From positions 620,001 to 684,000 of the forward strand of contig JADNRZ010000016.1 of NCBI GenBank assembly GCA_015501605.1: DNA of 64,000 bases, in the 5' to 3' direction. Made by a program: the position numbers and the translations under genes. The DNA comes from Panaeolus papilionaceus. Its lineage: Eukaryota; Basidiomycota; Agaricomycetes; Agaricales. The stretch's first letter is position 1, and each line of letters begins with the position of its first letter. Below are positions 42,578-56,490 of the stretch, in pieces. The notes beneath the pieces were generated by a model, which saw nothing but the letters and a program-made list of their open reading frames with translations, made no database searches and was not told the DNA's origin.

Positions 42578-43224
42578 ATGTTCTCGAAATCCTTTTCCTT
42601 CCTTGTGGCAGCTTGCACTTTACTTCCTCTTGTTCACGCCGACTTTCTCATTTTCTTCGCCACATCCAACGACGTTACCGAAGGTGGCACATTTGCTGAT
42701 ACAGAACTCTTTCTGGTCAACAATCCTCCTTCCTGTGACGATATCAGCAAAGTCGTACCCATTCCGGCTGGCAGCGGAAACGGCGACCCTAACGACGCTA
42801 GTAGCGGAGGATTTGCTTGCGATGGATGCGATATTTCCAAGGCGCCAGACGATATGGAGATTACTAGGTTGGAAATTTACGATGGACCTGATGCTGTCGG
42901 TTCTGCCACGGATAACCCTACCGGAATTACAACGGATGCGGTCGGGCATATAAGTGAGTACAAAATCATTGCTACTCCGTTAAGGTTCTCCATACTCAGT
43001 TTGTTGTTTTTCAATGATCAGCTTTACGCCCCCAAGCAGACAATCCGAGCGTTTTCGATATCCAATGGGTCAGCTTGGATGGGAACAGTTCGGGAACGAG
43101 AGGAACTTGCGACAGAATCACTGGTGGACAGTTTTTCCAGTGTCCTATGGGGGCTGTTAACCCACACGGTACTGAGATTTTCCAGTGCCACACCGATTTG
43201 GTTCTGGTGAATGGTGTTAACTGA
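42578..43224 (+). CDS. Small secreted cysteine-containing protein (192 aa)
   Basis: Exons 42578-42953 and 43022-43224 flank a 68-nt GT-AG intron (phase 1). The N-terminus MFSKSFSFLVAACTLLPLVHA is a clear signal peptide. The mature part is acidic and Gly/Asp-rich, with cysteines at PPSCDD, FACDGCDI, GTCDRI, FQCPMG and FQCHTD, likely forming disulfides. No transmembrane or GPI signal is evident. It resembles in size and composition the small secreted proteins that basidiomycetes export, but I do not recognise a family and assign no function. The frame after the intron is confirmed by conserved-looking cysteine spacing and a stop at 43222-43224. Confidence 0.75.
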
Positions 43225-43529
43225 GACGCTGACGAGCCTCGAAATAAATGTCCCCTACAACGTCAGAAATGGGGGATCTGGCTCCGAGTAACCACGAAAT
43301 GGTTATTTTACAATATGCATAAATCTTCAAATGTATTTATTTACTGTGATTGACTTCAAATCTCGATTGTTCGACCAAGAATTTCTGTTTAGGTTAGGAG
43401 AGGTGTTGAACTGTTAATCAATGTGAGCGGGTGGTGCCACAACTACGGCAAAGGAAGGCACGTCTCCCGATGAAATGCAAGCAGGCTGTTCGCTGGGCTC
43501 CCAACACCTTCCAGGTGTACACCTACCAA

Positions 43530-43677
43530 TATCAGCACGGACCCCAATATTATGTCTCAAAATACTAGCTCTAGCCAAGGGGCTCTGATTGGGGACATTC
43601 ATACCAATCTAAACCACGTCGTAAATGGGTGGGGCACGAAGTATTGTTCGGAGATTGAGGATCATTCGACGCATTAA
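43530..43677 (+). pseudogene. C-terminal fragment of the GALIGDIHI family, copy 4
   Basis: About 48 codons match the C-terminal block of copies 1-3 (SQGALIGDIHTNLNHV...GTKYCSEIEDHSTH) and end in TAA where the others continue KRSRG or NKSRG. No upstream exons. Confidence 0.65.
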
Positions 43678-43689
43678 GGGTCTCGAGGT

Positions 43690-45102
43690 GAGTTTCCCAA
43701 TTGCGGGTAGAGTACAACAAACAATATCGTGACCCAAAATTCTGTGGTGCCTCCTTAACGTCCGACGATGATCTCCTGATATTTACATTCTCTCGATGAT
43801 GGCCTCCTCCACACAGACGTTTTCATCCCTTGTTTTCCCTATCCCGTTGACGTATCACGTCCCATTACATCCCTCTATCAAGGTCCGAGTCCTGTCGAAG
43901 CCGCAAGCTCTGAATAAAATTAGAACGTGGCTTCGTGAAAATCACGCATTTATGTGAGTAAAGACAAAGCCGGCTACAACTCGCCTACTCCTGTCTCATT
44001 CTGATCAGATGCCTTTCCTTCAACCCTTCATGAATACGGCACGTCCTGTCTTACAACAACACTCCACTTATTCCCCAGCATTTAAAATTGCTGAAGAAAT
44101 GGAAAGAGATTTCTAACGACGTATTCACGTCTCATCTGCGAGACAAAGATGGCGTTCGTGAGTGTAACTCTCCTGATGGGCTTTTGCTTCGGGCCCAGTG
44201 GTGCGAAGGCACATTGAAGACATTCATCTGGGCTTAAAGCGAGCATAGGCTTCTCTTCATCGATGTTTGGCCTTTATCTTTTCTCTACAGACGCTGGGTA
44301 TGCTTGTGTAGTGAACGGTTTGCTCAAGTTCGTTCGAATCACTCCCTCCTCGAGTCTCGAAAGTAATCGCCAACAGTGTCATTTTTGTATAGCCCTCGAC
44401 GGCTCAGACACATGCCAAAAAATCAAGCGCATCTGATGTTTTCAGTTTTCAACTCACAACGAGACCATCAAATGCAGGAGACATCCCTGTCGAGGTTGTA
44501 AACTGACATTCACGGATCCATTGCAGAGATTCATTCATGAGAAGAAGAAACATCCTGAGTTTATGCATAAGGAGAGGCCTAAGAAGAAGCATCGCTTTTC
44601 AGAGATTGCAAGAAGAGGAGGGAGTCGACGCTGTTAGTGACGCTGACCATCGAAGGCAGGGTTCATCTCGTATGAGTATCATGATGATAAGCGTTTTTTT
44701 CCATGATTGTCTGTGAAGTCCACTGATTGGCGAGTCATATTTGAGGGGTGTGGCAGTGACTCATCGTGGGTGGTCTTGGAGAGTATCGATTACGGACGGA
44801 CGTTGTAGTGCGGAACCTGGACATCCGTGAGATGAAGAGTAGGGTCTCCATAGTGAGGTGCAAAAGGTCTAAAAATAGAGCAGTGCTGTAAGCGTAGCAA
44901 CATGGGGTCTGGTATGTACAAAGGTTCCTAAACGCGTAAATATTGACAAAATTCTGTGATATGTATGGACGAAGGTAAGAGTAAAATAATAGGCTAGGAC
45001 AACATTCGAACAAGTCCTTTAATCAGTGCAAAGATCAATGATGTAATATACAGGCCACTCGCCCCAATTGTGACAAGGGTTGTTTTTAGTTGACCAACAA
45101 CG
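43690..45102. other. 1.4 kb without an intact gene
   Basis: Decayed coding-like text on the plus strand at about 44060-44360 (KKWKEISNDVFTSHLRDK...), with several stops and no family match. Otherwise nothing. Confidence 0.35.
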
Positions 45103-45901
45103 CTAGCGTCTGGGTAGTGGAAAGAGTTGGGGATCATTGGGCCCAGATAAAGTCTGTCCAGATGGTGGGGGAGAGGCGGAACCTGGAATGCCAGTGTTGA
45201 CACCGTTGGAGCCAGCTACCGGAGCCGGCGCAAAACGTTGCACATCTGCATATCGAGGTGGTCCACCATTTGTATCATATGCGGGTAAAGCTTCTTTATC
45301 CCCTAATTGCCCGTAGTCAAGTTCAACATTCTGGTCTCCGATCCTACGCCCTCCTGCGTCTATATCTCCTGCGCGAGTTGGCCTGATGACTTGACCGTTT
45401 GGGTTAAGGTGAGCATTTGGGAATGCACCCCACCTCGGAGGGTATGACTGTGGATTGTAAGGATCGAATGCGGGTGCAGGTCTCCGAGGACCATAGGAAT
45501 CGTTTCCCTCGGGATGGTATAGGCCCACATTATTTGATCGGTTGCGCCGTGCTCGTATAATGAAACTATTCGGAAGCTCGGTCAGGGTATTAATGCAACA
45601 TGGTGGAGGGTGCTACGCACGAGCGATAAACGAGGACGAATAAAACTAGGAGAGCAATGGAAATAAAGAGGTATTCAAGTGCTCTCTACGACAATGATTG
45701 AGTTTCAAGCCTAAAATCTAGAGGAAAGCCAACCTTAGTACTTCGACCTGGAGAGTCATCGTTGTTTCCCTGGTCCGAGTCCGGTGAAGGGCCTGCCTGT
45801 CGGGCAACCAACGTGGTTGAAGAGGACCATAGCTTCTCCTCTACAACTCCAAAGTTCGATGGAATACGGGCCATGATGTCATTGACGGTTGTGAGAAACA
45901 T
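45103..45901 (-). CDS. Single-pass membrane protein with Pro-rich cytosolic tail
   Basis: Exons 45901-45734, 45685-45621 and 45565-45103 (introns 48 and 55 nt, phases 0 and 2) encode 231 residues. After a Ser/Asp-rich N-terminal segment there is one hydrophobic span, LEYLFISIALLVLFVLVYRS, followed by a positively charged RARRNR stop-transfer. The C-terminal tail is Pro/Gly/Tyr-rich with PPRW, LPAYDTNGGPPRYADV and PPPSG, resembling tails that carry PY-type motifs for WW-domain ubiquitin ligases. Function unknown; membrane location is inferred from the span. Its 5' part is duplicated at 41953-42144. It is divergent from the RSM19 gene with 352 bp between starts. Confidence 0.7.
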
Positions 45902-46253
45902 TGTCGGCGTGTGTCGCTTGGATGTTGACGAGAAATCAGGTATACAACTGAGGTCTTACAACTCCAAAAGAGAAGAAATAGGACCTAGTGACGGAAGTTG
46001 TGGTTTTCAGAGTCAGTGATGCATGTGGCCAAAAGAAATAGACTGATGAAAGCGCAGATGCGCAGAGTAGCCACAAGGTGGAGCAGGAGGAGGTGGTTAT
46101 TTGTGGGTAACCGCAGTTTGATGCTGTCAGTGATGTACGATCCCAGCTGTGTCTTTGTTTGTCCTTGCTTCGTTCACAAGGGACTGGCTTCAGGGTCATG
46201 TGACATAAGGTCGGAAAACTTGTGGCCATCGCCGTTCCGAAGGACGAGCAACT
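45902..46253. promoter_or_regulatory. Shared divergent promoter region
   Basis: 352 bp between the membrane-protein start (minus) and RSM19 start (plus). Most of it is duplicated at 42145-42385. No clear TATA. Confidence 0.35.
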
Positions 46254-46690
46254 ATGCGCCCCTCATTATCCCTATTGAAGTCCGGTCGGTCAGCGTGGAA
46301 GGGTATGTGGTTTATGGAACTTTAATTCAAGTTTTAACAGTATTACAGGACCCTACTTCGTCCCTTTTACCAATTTACGCGAGGCATTGGCCAACCACAC
46401 ACCAATTTATACCCAAGCACGAGCATGTACAATTCTTCCTAATTTCGTCGGGTGAGTACATGAATTACGCGGTGTCTCGCATTTTCTCTCTTAACGTGAC
46501 CTCGCAGGGTGCGCTTTATGGTCCACAATGGAAGGGACTACCTTCCGGTGCTGGTGACACAGGACATGGTAGGCCACAAGTTGGGAGAGTTCTCGTTTAC
46601 TAAGAAGAGATTTACATACAAGTGCGTCTACTTTGCTTTTATATGGTTGATTAATGCTGACAGTTTCTTAGAGCGAGCAAAAACAAGTAG
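46254..46690 (+). CDS. RSM19: Mitochondrial small-subunit ribosomal protein uS19m
   Basis: Exons 46254-46302, 46349-46451, 46508-46621 and 46672-46690, with introns of 46, 56 and 50 nt and phases 1, 2, 2, give 94 residues, close to the length of yeast Rsm19. uS19 signatures are clear: RSAWKGPYFVPF near the N-terminus, [17 protein letters not shown] and [16 protein letters not shown]. The last feature is the rRNA-binding loop of the family. The protein sits in the head of the mitochondrial 37S subunit. The last exon is only 19 nt including the stop. The short basic N-terminus would act as import signal. Placing is unambiguous from conserved motifs; the start is the first ATG in frame. Confidence 0.93.
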
Positions 46691-48342
46691 TTTTAATGAT
46701 AATAGACGTCCCTTCCTCCATCCTGCTTTCACTCTCACAGACTCGTATAGAGAGTGCACTTATGCCAAGATTTGTCGACACGTCAAAACTCAGTCAAAAC
46801 TTCCTCAGAGGACGGTGTATTTAGAGAGCCATACCAGGAAATTATGCTTCCAGCCACCTTGACTCAATTCTGCGTCACGCATTGTTCAAGAAACCTTTGA
46901 AGACTCGCGGCTTCGTCGACTTCAAACTCAGCCACCATCTGCAACCTTCTGGTTTTCTTCTCTCGTTGGTGCTAGAACACTTGTTTGAACACAATCGCCC
47001 CGAAAGTCTGCTGGTTCTTTGCAAACGATTGATCCTCAAACCCCTCCAGGACAAGAGAGCCGGTTTGCACCTAACCAGTCTTTATACAACTTTAGTCCTC
47101 CCCTTGAACACGTTACTTGGTTTTCTTTGGAACTCTTTCATCTCCTGCACATCGTTGCTCACCTGCGGCTATCGCGCTGCTTTTCTCTGTACTTTCTGTC
47201 AGCTCAGTTCTAGTATGACCATGTACTGCTGTTGCCCTGGTTCTCATCCACGCTCCTTGAACTTCCGTCCGACCAAAGCTCCCCAATTACGATCTGGAAG
47301 GCTGAATCTTCATTACTGGATTATTGGATACCATGCATAGTTTTTGAAACAGAAGACAAATACCCCATACGGCGAAATTGTCTCCTCTGGACTACCCGCC
47401 AAACGACAAATCCGCCACCAGCTGAATCCTGCTTGTTTTTCTTCGCTTTACATCCCACCAAAATGCCAACAGTCAATGGTCTCACATGGTCTCACATGCT
47501 AACTCTACGGTCCGAACCTTCGTGGAATTGCTGAAAGTCCCGATTATACGACGAGTCACCATCTCTCTGCAGGTAGTTCCTGGCGACCACTAAAACTTGA
47601 TTTTCAGTGGTAATACACGACGATTCAGGCGGGTGCTTCAGCAGCGCTGCGTCGCCCTCTCAGTACGGGGAAACACAGAATGCACTAGGACATGCCCATG
47701 TATCCCGTCAGAATTTTAATCAGGTCAAAGGACAGTACCGCCAACAACCATCTTCCCGTTCTACTTATCCGCCAGTTGGATCACTGAAAATAGCCTCGCG
47801 GAGTGCAATGAAAGGGTCAGCGGAAGCCTGTATCTGACCTACTAGTATTACGTCACCTGACATTGTCCCCATTCACGATAATGCGGATGTTTTACCAGTA
47901 AGGTAGGGGTGGGACAGAAAGACCGCGCATCTCATGACAGCCAGGCTCAAATCCTTAGGCTCCTCGGTATGCTATCTCCACTCTCCACCTATCCACGATT
48001 GATTGTCTCTTTTGGTAAACGCGGCGGTACCGTGGTTGTAGAGCCTAACGATCAATCATTGGCAATTGTCGAATAGACAACGCGCCGAGTACTATCTGTC
48101 GTAAATTGTTGCTTGGTATTGGAAAGCATGCGTGTACCTCTGCGTCGCGACGACAGGTGGTGTATTGCGCTCTCCGTTCTACCTGCGTCACTGATTCGGA
48201 TGTCGATCCAGTTCGTGAGTCTTGCAATCCCGAACCCCTAGAGGCATGGTCAGGGTGGATGCGCTATACATAAAAGGGTCGACGTTCAACGACGCCTTCC
48301 AACTAATTCTCGACACCTACTTCCCATTCCATTCCTTTCACG
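46691..48342. other. 1.6 kb intergenic, no supportable gene
   Basis: Several frames longer than 60 codons exist (for example 46882-47340) but lack start context, splice sites or recognisable motifs. A TATA-like CATAAAAGGG at about 48267 probably serves the peroxidase gene at 48343. Confidence 0.4.
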
Positions 48343-50257
<1,915 letters not shown>

Positions 50258-51588
50258 TTTTAATTCTTGAAACCGTTTTGCTGAATCCCATCGTTATGAG
50301 AATACCTTCGCCTTATGTTTCCGTGCTATTGAAGTGCTTGCTATTTGGGTGATCCGCGGGCGCTTACAGGTCACTGATGGTTATTATGGTTTACTCCCAC
50401 AGATGATATACAAGGACGGCTATAACGTAAAGACCCCCTATTTTATAAATCCTAAAGGACGCTCTAAGTGTTCATCAAAATTGCATGCAGTTGTACTTCG
50501 ATGGTCAGCGCCGGGCCTGATGGAATATCAATGCATCACGCATCAATAGGACTGCATATCCGTGCTCCACGACGTCGTTGTTGAATCGATGGCCTATTTC
50601 GACACAAAACTAAATATACACATTGAAAAGACTTTCATCTCCTGTGGCGAGTTGACAACTTATGATAGATAATAGGGTGATGGCATCCGATTTGCACCAC
50701 GTTCGTCGTGCTATTATTGGACATATTCCAATACAAGATACAAACATAGGCTCTATGGGAGAACATTCTCGATTTCTTCCATACTATGTATCACCAATTT
50801 TGTAACCTGAGTAATCACGTTTCAGGTCTCCGCTCGTTGCTGTGATGCATAGCGAATTCAGCGAGATATTCGTAGTAATAGGGGATCCCCATGATCCTCA
50901 AGCTCTTCCAGAACTCACAAGTACAGCCCGCTTGATGAACTAGCTCTATGATTTTAAAGTTCCTTTTCACATTTGCTGGTGCTGATAGTTATATCTTTCA
51001 CAACTACCCGGGCTCGGCGGCGGGGTCGATAAAGTAAGAAATAATTCCCATTAATGTGACATTCCAGATCGCCGAGGTGGGATTATTCAGCCTGTGCATT
51101 GAGACTACACCTGGTTGGACGATCTCGAAAGCCTGAGAATATTTTTGAGGATTAGGTCGGAATTCTTTTGCTTATTCCTCAATCTTGGCGTTTTTTGTCG
51201 GGTCTACTTTTCTAATGCAGGTTCAATCAGTTCTTTATTAAAAGAAAGGGACGTTATTATGAATGAATTAGTTTGCTTATTGATCAGATTTTTAAAGTCA
51301 CAAGATAATGTTTCCTTAGAGACCGTCGACCGGGTAGATCCGAACGTTGTACAAACAAGGACCATCGCTCTCAGACAACACCGGCCCAGCTTGTTCTCCT
51401 CCTCATCGTCGTCTTCAACAGCGACGGCGTTTGGATTGTACCACTCGTTCAACGTCATCACGGCCATCGGACACGACAACCACCCTCAATCAAACCGACG
51501 ATATTTGTGGGCCAGACGTGCCTGAACATCTGGATCATTCTTACCCCAATATTGTCCACGACAGCCAGTGGAACCCTCACCGTCCACC
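50258..51588. other. Intergenic between peroxidase and Cla4 kinase
   Basis: No gene supported. 51300-51588 is probably the 5' leader of the kinase gene, CA/TC-rich before the start codon. Confidence 0.45.
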
Positions 51589-54500
51589 ATGGCCTTTAAT
51601 CTGACAGCCACCTCACTAACACCATCTAGGCCACCTCCACAAGCACCTCAGAGGCGGGGAACAGAGGAGCAGTCATACTCGAACAATTCAAATTTGTCAA
51701 ATTCGGGATATAATTCATCTTTCAACTTTACACCAACGTCGCCGTCCAGTTCATCCTATGCGTTCCCATATTCAGGCATTGGCGGCTCGCCAAATCGTGG
51801 TCCCAACGACGGAGCTGACGGTCAGATAGTAAGAAGTGGCCATGTTAGCATGAAAGATGATAGCTTTGGCAACTGGCTGTTCACGAGAAAGTGGATGATA
51901 CTGAAGGAGCAGACCTTGACAGTTCATAAGAGCGATGTGAGTGATTATCCACTGATTGAAATGAAACCTTCTCAATATCTTTCTTTCCAGCAATCAGCTG
52001 CGCAAACTACGATCTACCTTCGCGATATTGCAAATGTTGAGCGTACGGACATGAAACCCTATTGTCTTGTGTTAGAGGTCAAAGAACGCAAATACTACAT
52101 GTCCCTCAAGAGCGATGAGGAGCTGTATGGGTGGCTTGATGATATTTACGCTAGAAGTCCCTTGATGGGTGTCAGTAACCCAACCAACTTCGTTCACAAA
52201 GTCCATGTTGGCTTTGACCCACTGTCAGGAGCTTTCACGGTGCGTTATGGGAGCAAACTTTATTCAGCCGTTTACTAACATTCCATTTATAGGGCATGCC
52301 AGAACAATGGAGCAAACTTTTGACAAAATCTGCGATTACAAGAGAAGATTATGCCAGGGATCCTCAAGCAGTGTTGGATGTCCTGGAGTTCTACACAGAT
52401 CACCAAAAGCGGGAAAAGGAGATGGGGGATATGTCACTAGGTAAATCCAGCTTCAATCGCTCAATCAAGTCCCGTTGGTCTTAATCTTATTCATCTAGGA
52501 GCACCAGCACGATTCAATGCGGGAACAGGCTTTGGTGGGGCAAACAAGATCAACACCAACGATCGACCGGCAATGATGAAGCGTCAAGATTCCTCCCCAC
52601 CTGGCCTTGGAGGCGACAGTGACAATCTTCCAACCGCAGCAGCACGGGCAGCAGAGTTGGTAAACGGGTCTCACGTCGCAAGTGCCATTTCAACCGTACA
52701 GGGTCCCAGGGCCCTGCCGACACTCCCCCAAGCTTCAAGGGCAGCTCCCCCACGACCCCTCATTTCGGCTACAAGACCTCCACCTCCGACTCCACCTGGT
52801 CCCCCAAAGAGCGATGTCACTCCTTTGGCCGCTGATCTCCGTGCCCGTACGAAGGCGCAAGGACCATCCATGAATATTAATACCACTGCACCTATACCAT
52901 CACGGAGCGAGTCCCTATCAGGAACTTCCAACGACCAAGGCCAAGCCGCCGTCCTGCAAGAGCAGCAGGAGCGAAGGTGGCAGCAAGAGCAAACGCAGCG
53001 TCAACAGGAAGCACAGTTGCAGCAGGAACAATGGCAACGTCAGCAAGAGGAGGACAAGGCGCGTATGCAGCGCGAGCAGCAGAAGCAACAACAGCAGAAG
53101 CAACAGGAGCTTTCGCGACCACCTATTGCTCCTTCCAAATCATCCCCCGCAACATCCACGCCCGCTACACAGCCTACAACAGGAGCTGCAGGGTCGACTA
53201 CTGGTCCTCCGCCTATTCTTCCTCTGCAACCAAGCAAGAAGGTTCAGATTCAGCAGCAAGAGAAACCTGTGAAGCCTGCTCCTGCCGGTGGTGTGGCTGC
53301 AGCTGCAGCTGCTCTCGAGAAACCTAAGGAAAAGGAGAAGAGAATAAGCACGATGACAGAGGTGCAGATTATGGAGAAGCTGAGGCAGGTGGTGTGCGAC
53401 GACGACCCCAAGCTTCTTTATAGCAAGATTAAGAAGGTTGGACAGGGGTGAGTTTTGATCCACTTCCCGATCTTCTTTCATATTCCTCGCTCGCCCTTTT
53501 TCTGCAATATCTCTTATGGTCCCATTACGCACGAAGGATGGGATATGGTTTTTTTTTTCGCGGTTTGAATACCGTTTCGAGGTGTATATTGCCTATTGTT
53601 ACTTCTCCCGCTGCCGTTATTTCCACTTCCTTCGGGTTTTTTCGGGACATCGTGTAGGTTGTGAGACCCGATGCTGATAAAAACCCTTTTTGCTTTTTGT
53701 TCTTTTCAATAGAGCATCCGGACACGTGTACGTCGCGAAAACACTCGCGACTGGAAAGAAGGTGGCCATTAAGGAGATGGATCTGTCTCATCAGCCCCGC
53801 AAGGAACTTATCGTCAACGAAATCTTGGTCATGAAGGAATCCCAACACCCCAACATCGTCAACTTCTTGGAATCTTATCTCGTCAAAAGCACAGAGCTAT
53901 GGGTCGTCATGGAATACATGGAAGGCGGTGCCCTCACGGACATCATTGAGAACAATACCCTGGAAGAGGATCAGATATCTAGCATTTGCTTTGAGGTAAG
54001 CTGCCCCGTTTTCATTAACCATATCCACGTCGCTGACAACTTTTCTGGAAACAACAGACATGCAAGGGTCTAGGGCATCTCCACAGCCAGAGCATCATCC
54101 ATCGTGATATCAAGTCAGATAACGTTTTGCTCGATGCCCAAGGGCGGGTTAAAATCAGTACGTGTTTCCAACTTTATTTCGCGTTCTTCCGTGTTCTTTT
54201 TGTCTTCATCCAAGTTCCAATGATTGATGATCGTGATTTTATTTGTCTATAGCCGATTTCGGATTCTGCGCCAAACTCACGGACCAAAAATCAAAGCGTG
54301 CGACGATGGTTGGGACACCCTACTGGATGGCACCTGAGGTTGTTAAACAAAAGGAGTACGGAGCCAAGGTCGATATTTGGTCGCTTGGTATCATGGCCAT
54401 TGAAATGATCGAGAACGAACCCCCTTACCTGGACGAGGAGCCTTTGAAGGCTCTCTACCTTATTGCGACAAACGGTACACCCACGCTGAAGAAACCTGAG

Positions 54501-54722
54501 GCCCTCAGTCGCGAGTTGAAGAGTTTCTTGGCTGTGTGTTTGTGCGTAGACGTTGGCAGTAGAGCTACAGCCAATGAGTTGCTCGAGGTACGTTTATTGT
54601 ATCGCTTTTCTCCTTGAGACGGTGCTGATTGGGTTATCTAGCACGAATTCCTGAAGAAGGCTTGTGCGGCGTCAGGACTCGCCCCCTTGCTACGCTTCCG
54701 AACAGGAAAGCAAGGCTCATGA
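51589..54722 (+). CDS. CLA4: PAK-family kinase, Cla4 type (PH-CRIB-kinase)
   Basis: Eight exons, 51589-51936, 51991-52239, 52293-52440, 52499-53447, 53713-53995, 54058-54157, 54253-54587 and 54642-54722, total 830 residues. A PH domain (about residues 76-185; [19 protein letters not shown]) binds phosphoinositides; the CRIB motif [27 protein letters not shown] (about 183-208) binds Cdc42/Rac. A long Pro- and Gln-rich linker follows, with glutamine runs around nt 52950-53110. The kinase domain (about 557-815) has GQGASG, VAIK (Lys584), HRDIKSDN (Asp676), DFGF (Asp694) and activation-loop [12 protein letters not shown]. It would act at the bud neck, septum or hyphal tip in polarity and cytokinesis. 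Intron four is 265 nt, far longer than its neighbours; all others are 53-95 nt. Confidence 0.95.
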
Positions 54723-55719
54723 ACAATACGACTCCTCGGCCGTTCATCCGGCATGCCTATACATCTTCGCGATGCCCCCTCCGACATTTTAATGCAAGGA
54801 ATGCCCACTCACGCCCCACAATCCATCTCTTCATATTTTAACCCACGTGTTATCCCTTGCACCTTTATCTCTATTTCTGGAACACTCAGATTTTTCTTTG
54901 ATCTGTTCCACTGTAACAAACCTAGTGCATAGTATTTTCTTTTTCCCTTCTCTTCTGACGCTATTCAATGCACTCCCAATGCTCCTCTTCAGCTGTTTCT
55001 TCTTTTGTTCTTAATCTCTAACGTTCTTTCTTTCATCTGCGTTTCAGCTGTGTTCTTCCTACATTTCATCTCTTGTTCGTCTTCCCAATGAATCAATACC
55101 CTCTTTATCCAGGGTTTTCATTGTATTGTTGATCATCCCCCAAGTACTCGAATTGTGTCCAGGATTCATTTTATATCATTCTTCGCATGGAGGCTGCCTT
55201 GTTTCGATTACATCTCTCTCTCTTACCCCTATTTCTTGTCTGTCTGTCTTGTCTCTTATTTTCATCCTCGCTCTCCTCATTTGTGATGTGTCTCGCACTT
55301 TTTCTCTATTTTTTAAAATCTTTTTCTTACTCCTAGCGTTGGAGATTAACATGATAAAGGGATACCTGTAGTACTACCTCGGAAATACAATGACACTGCT
55401 TAGACACACTCTTACTGTGATTGGTCAGTCGTAGTTGGAGAGCTCAAGCTTTTCTTGTGACAGCATGGTTGCAGCGACTCTTAAGATCCCAAATATGTTA
55501 TTGTGTGGTGATGTTGTAGGTTGGATACCGTTTTTATTGTCTACGAAAAAAATGGAACTGCGCTGTAGGTATACATAAGGGCGTATTGTCGCTATGGTCC
55601 AGTAACTTGAAGTCTTTATGACATCGTGAAGTAAATAATAATAGATATAAAAATAAAAATGAAAATAGTCCATAAGGCGGGAAATATTCCCGTCAAGCAA
55701 AATTTTCAGGCGAAGTTCC
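54723..55719. other. Intergenic / Cla4 3' UTR
   Basis: About 1 kb rich in T and CTT, no supportable gene. The left part is probably the kinase 3' UTR. Confidence 0.45.
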
Positions 55720-56419
55720 TCAAACACTTAAGAATGTCCGAAGCATATAGAAGAAATTTGAAAATTGCTGAGGTTTGGCCGCTGCGCGTCGCGCTTGCCA
55801 TGATGCCTGCTTAACGGCCTTCAATTCGCTGTCATGGTCCAAGATGTGATGATCTGAGATGTGGGCAGGATGCGGGGTCTCCTCTTCTTCCTGTTGTTCT
55901 TCTGCGACCTGTGTTGTGCCCCGTGTTTTCAGGAGTTTCGGGATAACGCCCTGAAGCGGGATGATATGTAATGATGGAGCATGGTAGGCCGACGGTTTGA
56001 TATAAGTCACAACGAGGGTGGCCACGGTGGCGAAAGGGAGCTCGTGGGGTTCGAGGAGGGGAGGTTCAACGGGTTGGCCTGTGTAATAAATGTGCACGCT
56101 TTGATAACCACCACGGTCTTCTGCGATCTCTATCGCGCCAGTAATGAGCACATCGGACATGTTTGGTGCAGTAGAAGCCTTGTAGTGATCGATTTTTGAT
56201 GTACTGAATTCGTTGGTTAGTATGAGCTGAGGATTCAGATGATTGCATTGCTCACTGGAGATTCAAAAGGTATCTTTGACACACGACAGTAATCGTGTCC
56301 CCAGACTCAATCTTTTCGTCAGTTTTCGGAAGTGGTCGACCACGAATTGGGCCTGTAGAAAGCTGAATAAAGCAGTCAAATGGGAGGGGAGGCGGTGGGG
56401 ACATTTTTGCAGAGCGCAT
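55720..56419 (-). CDS. Unknown protein (215 aa)
   Basis: Exons 56419-56256 and 56203-55720 with a 52-nt GT-AG intron (phase 2). The start at 56419 is preceded by a TATA-like element. The N-terminal part (LSTGPIRGRPLPKTDEKIESGDTITVV) looks beta-rich; a middle region contains GGYQSVHIYYTGQP; the C-terminal third is acidic (EEQQEEEE), then His-rich (HPAHISDHHILDHD), then basic. No transmembrane segment or signal peptide. I do not recognise the family. Balanced composition, correct intron and promoter make a real gene likely. Confidence 0.65.
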
Positions 56420-56475
56420 CGTTGCAATAGAATAGGCGGGTTAGAGTAAGCGATTGAAGTCAATTGTGCTCTGGG

Positions 56476-56490
56476 GTATTTATATTGTTT
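56476..56490 (-). promoter_or_regulatory. TATA box of the 56419 gene
   Basis: Minus-strand AATATAAATACCCC about 60-70 bases upstream of the ATG. Confidence 0.6.

Noticed and set aside
44310..44380. tRNA-like GTTCGAATC box
   Set aside because: No A box or cloverleaf could be drawn around it.
51115..51525. 136-codon frame upstream of Cla4
   Set aside because: Antisense and other-frame ORFs overlap, no motif, and the right part is probably the kinase 5' leader.
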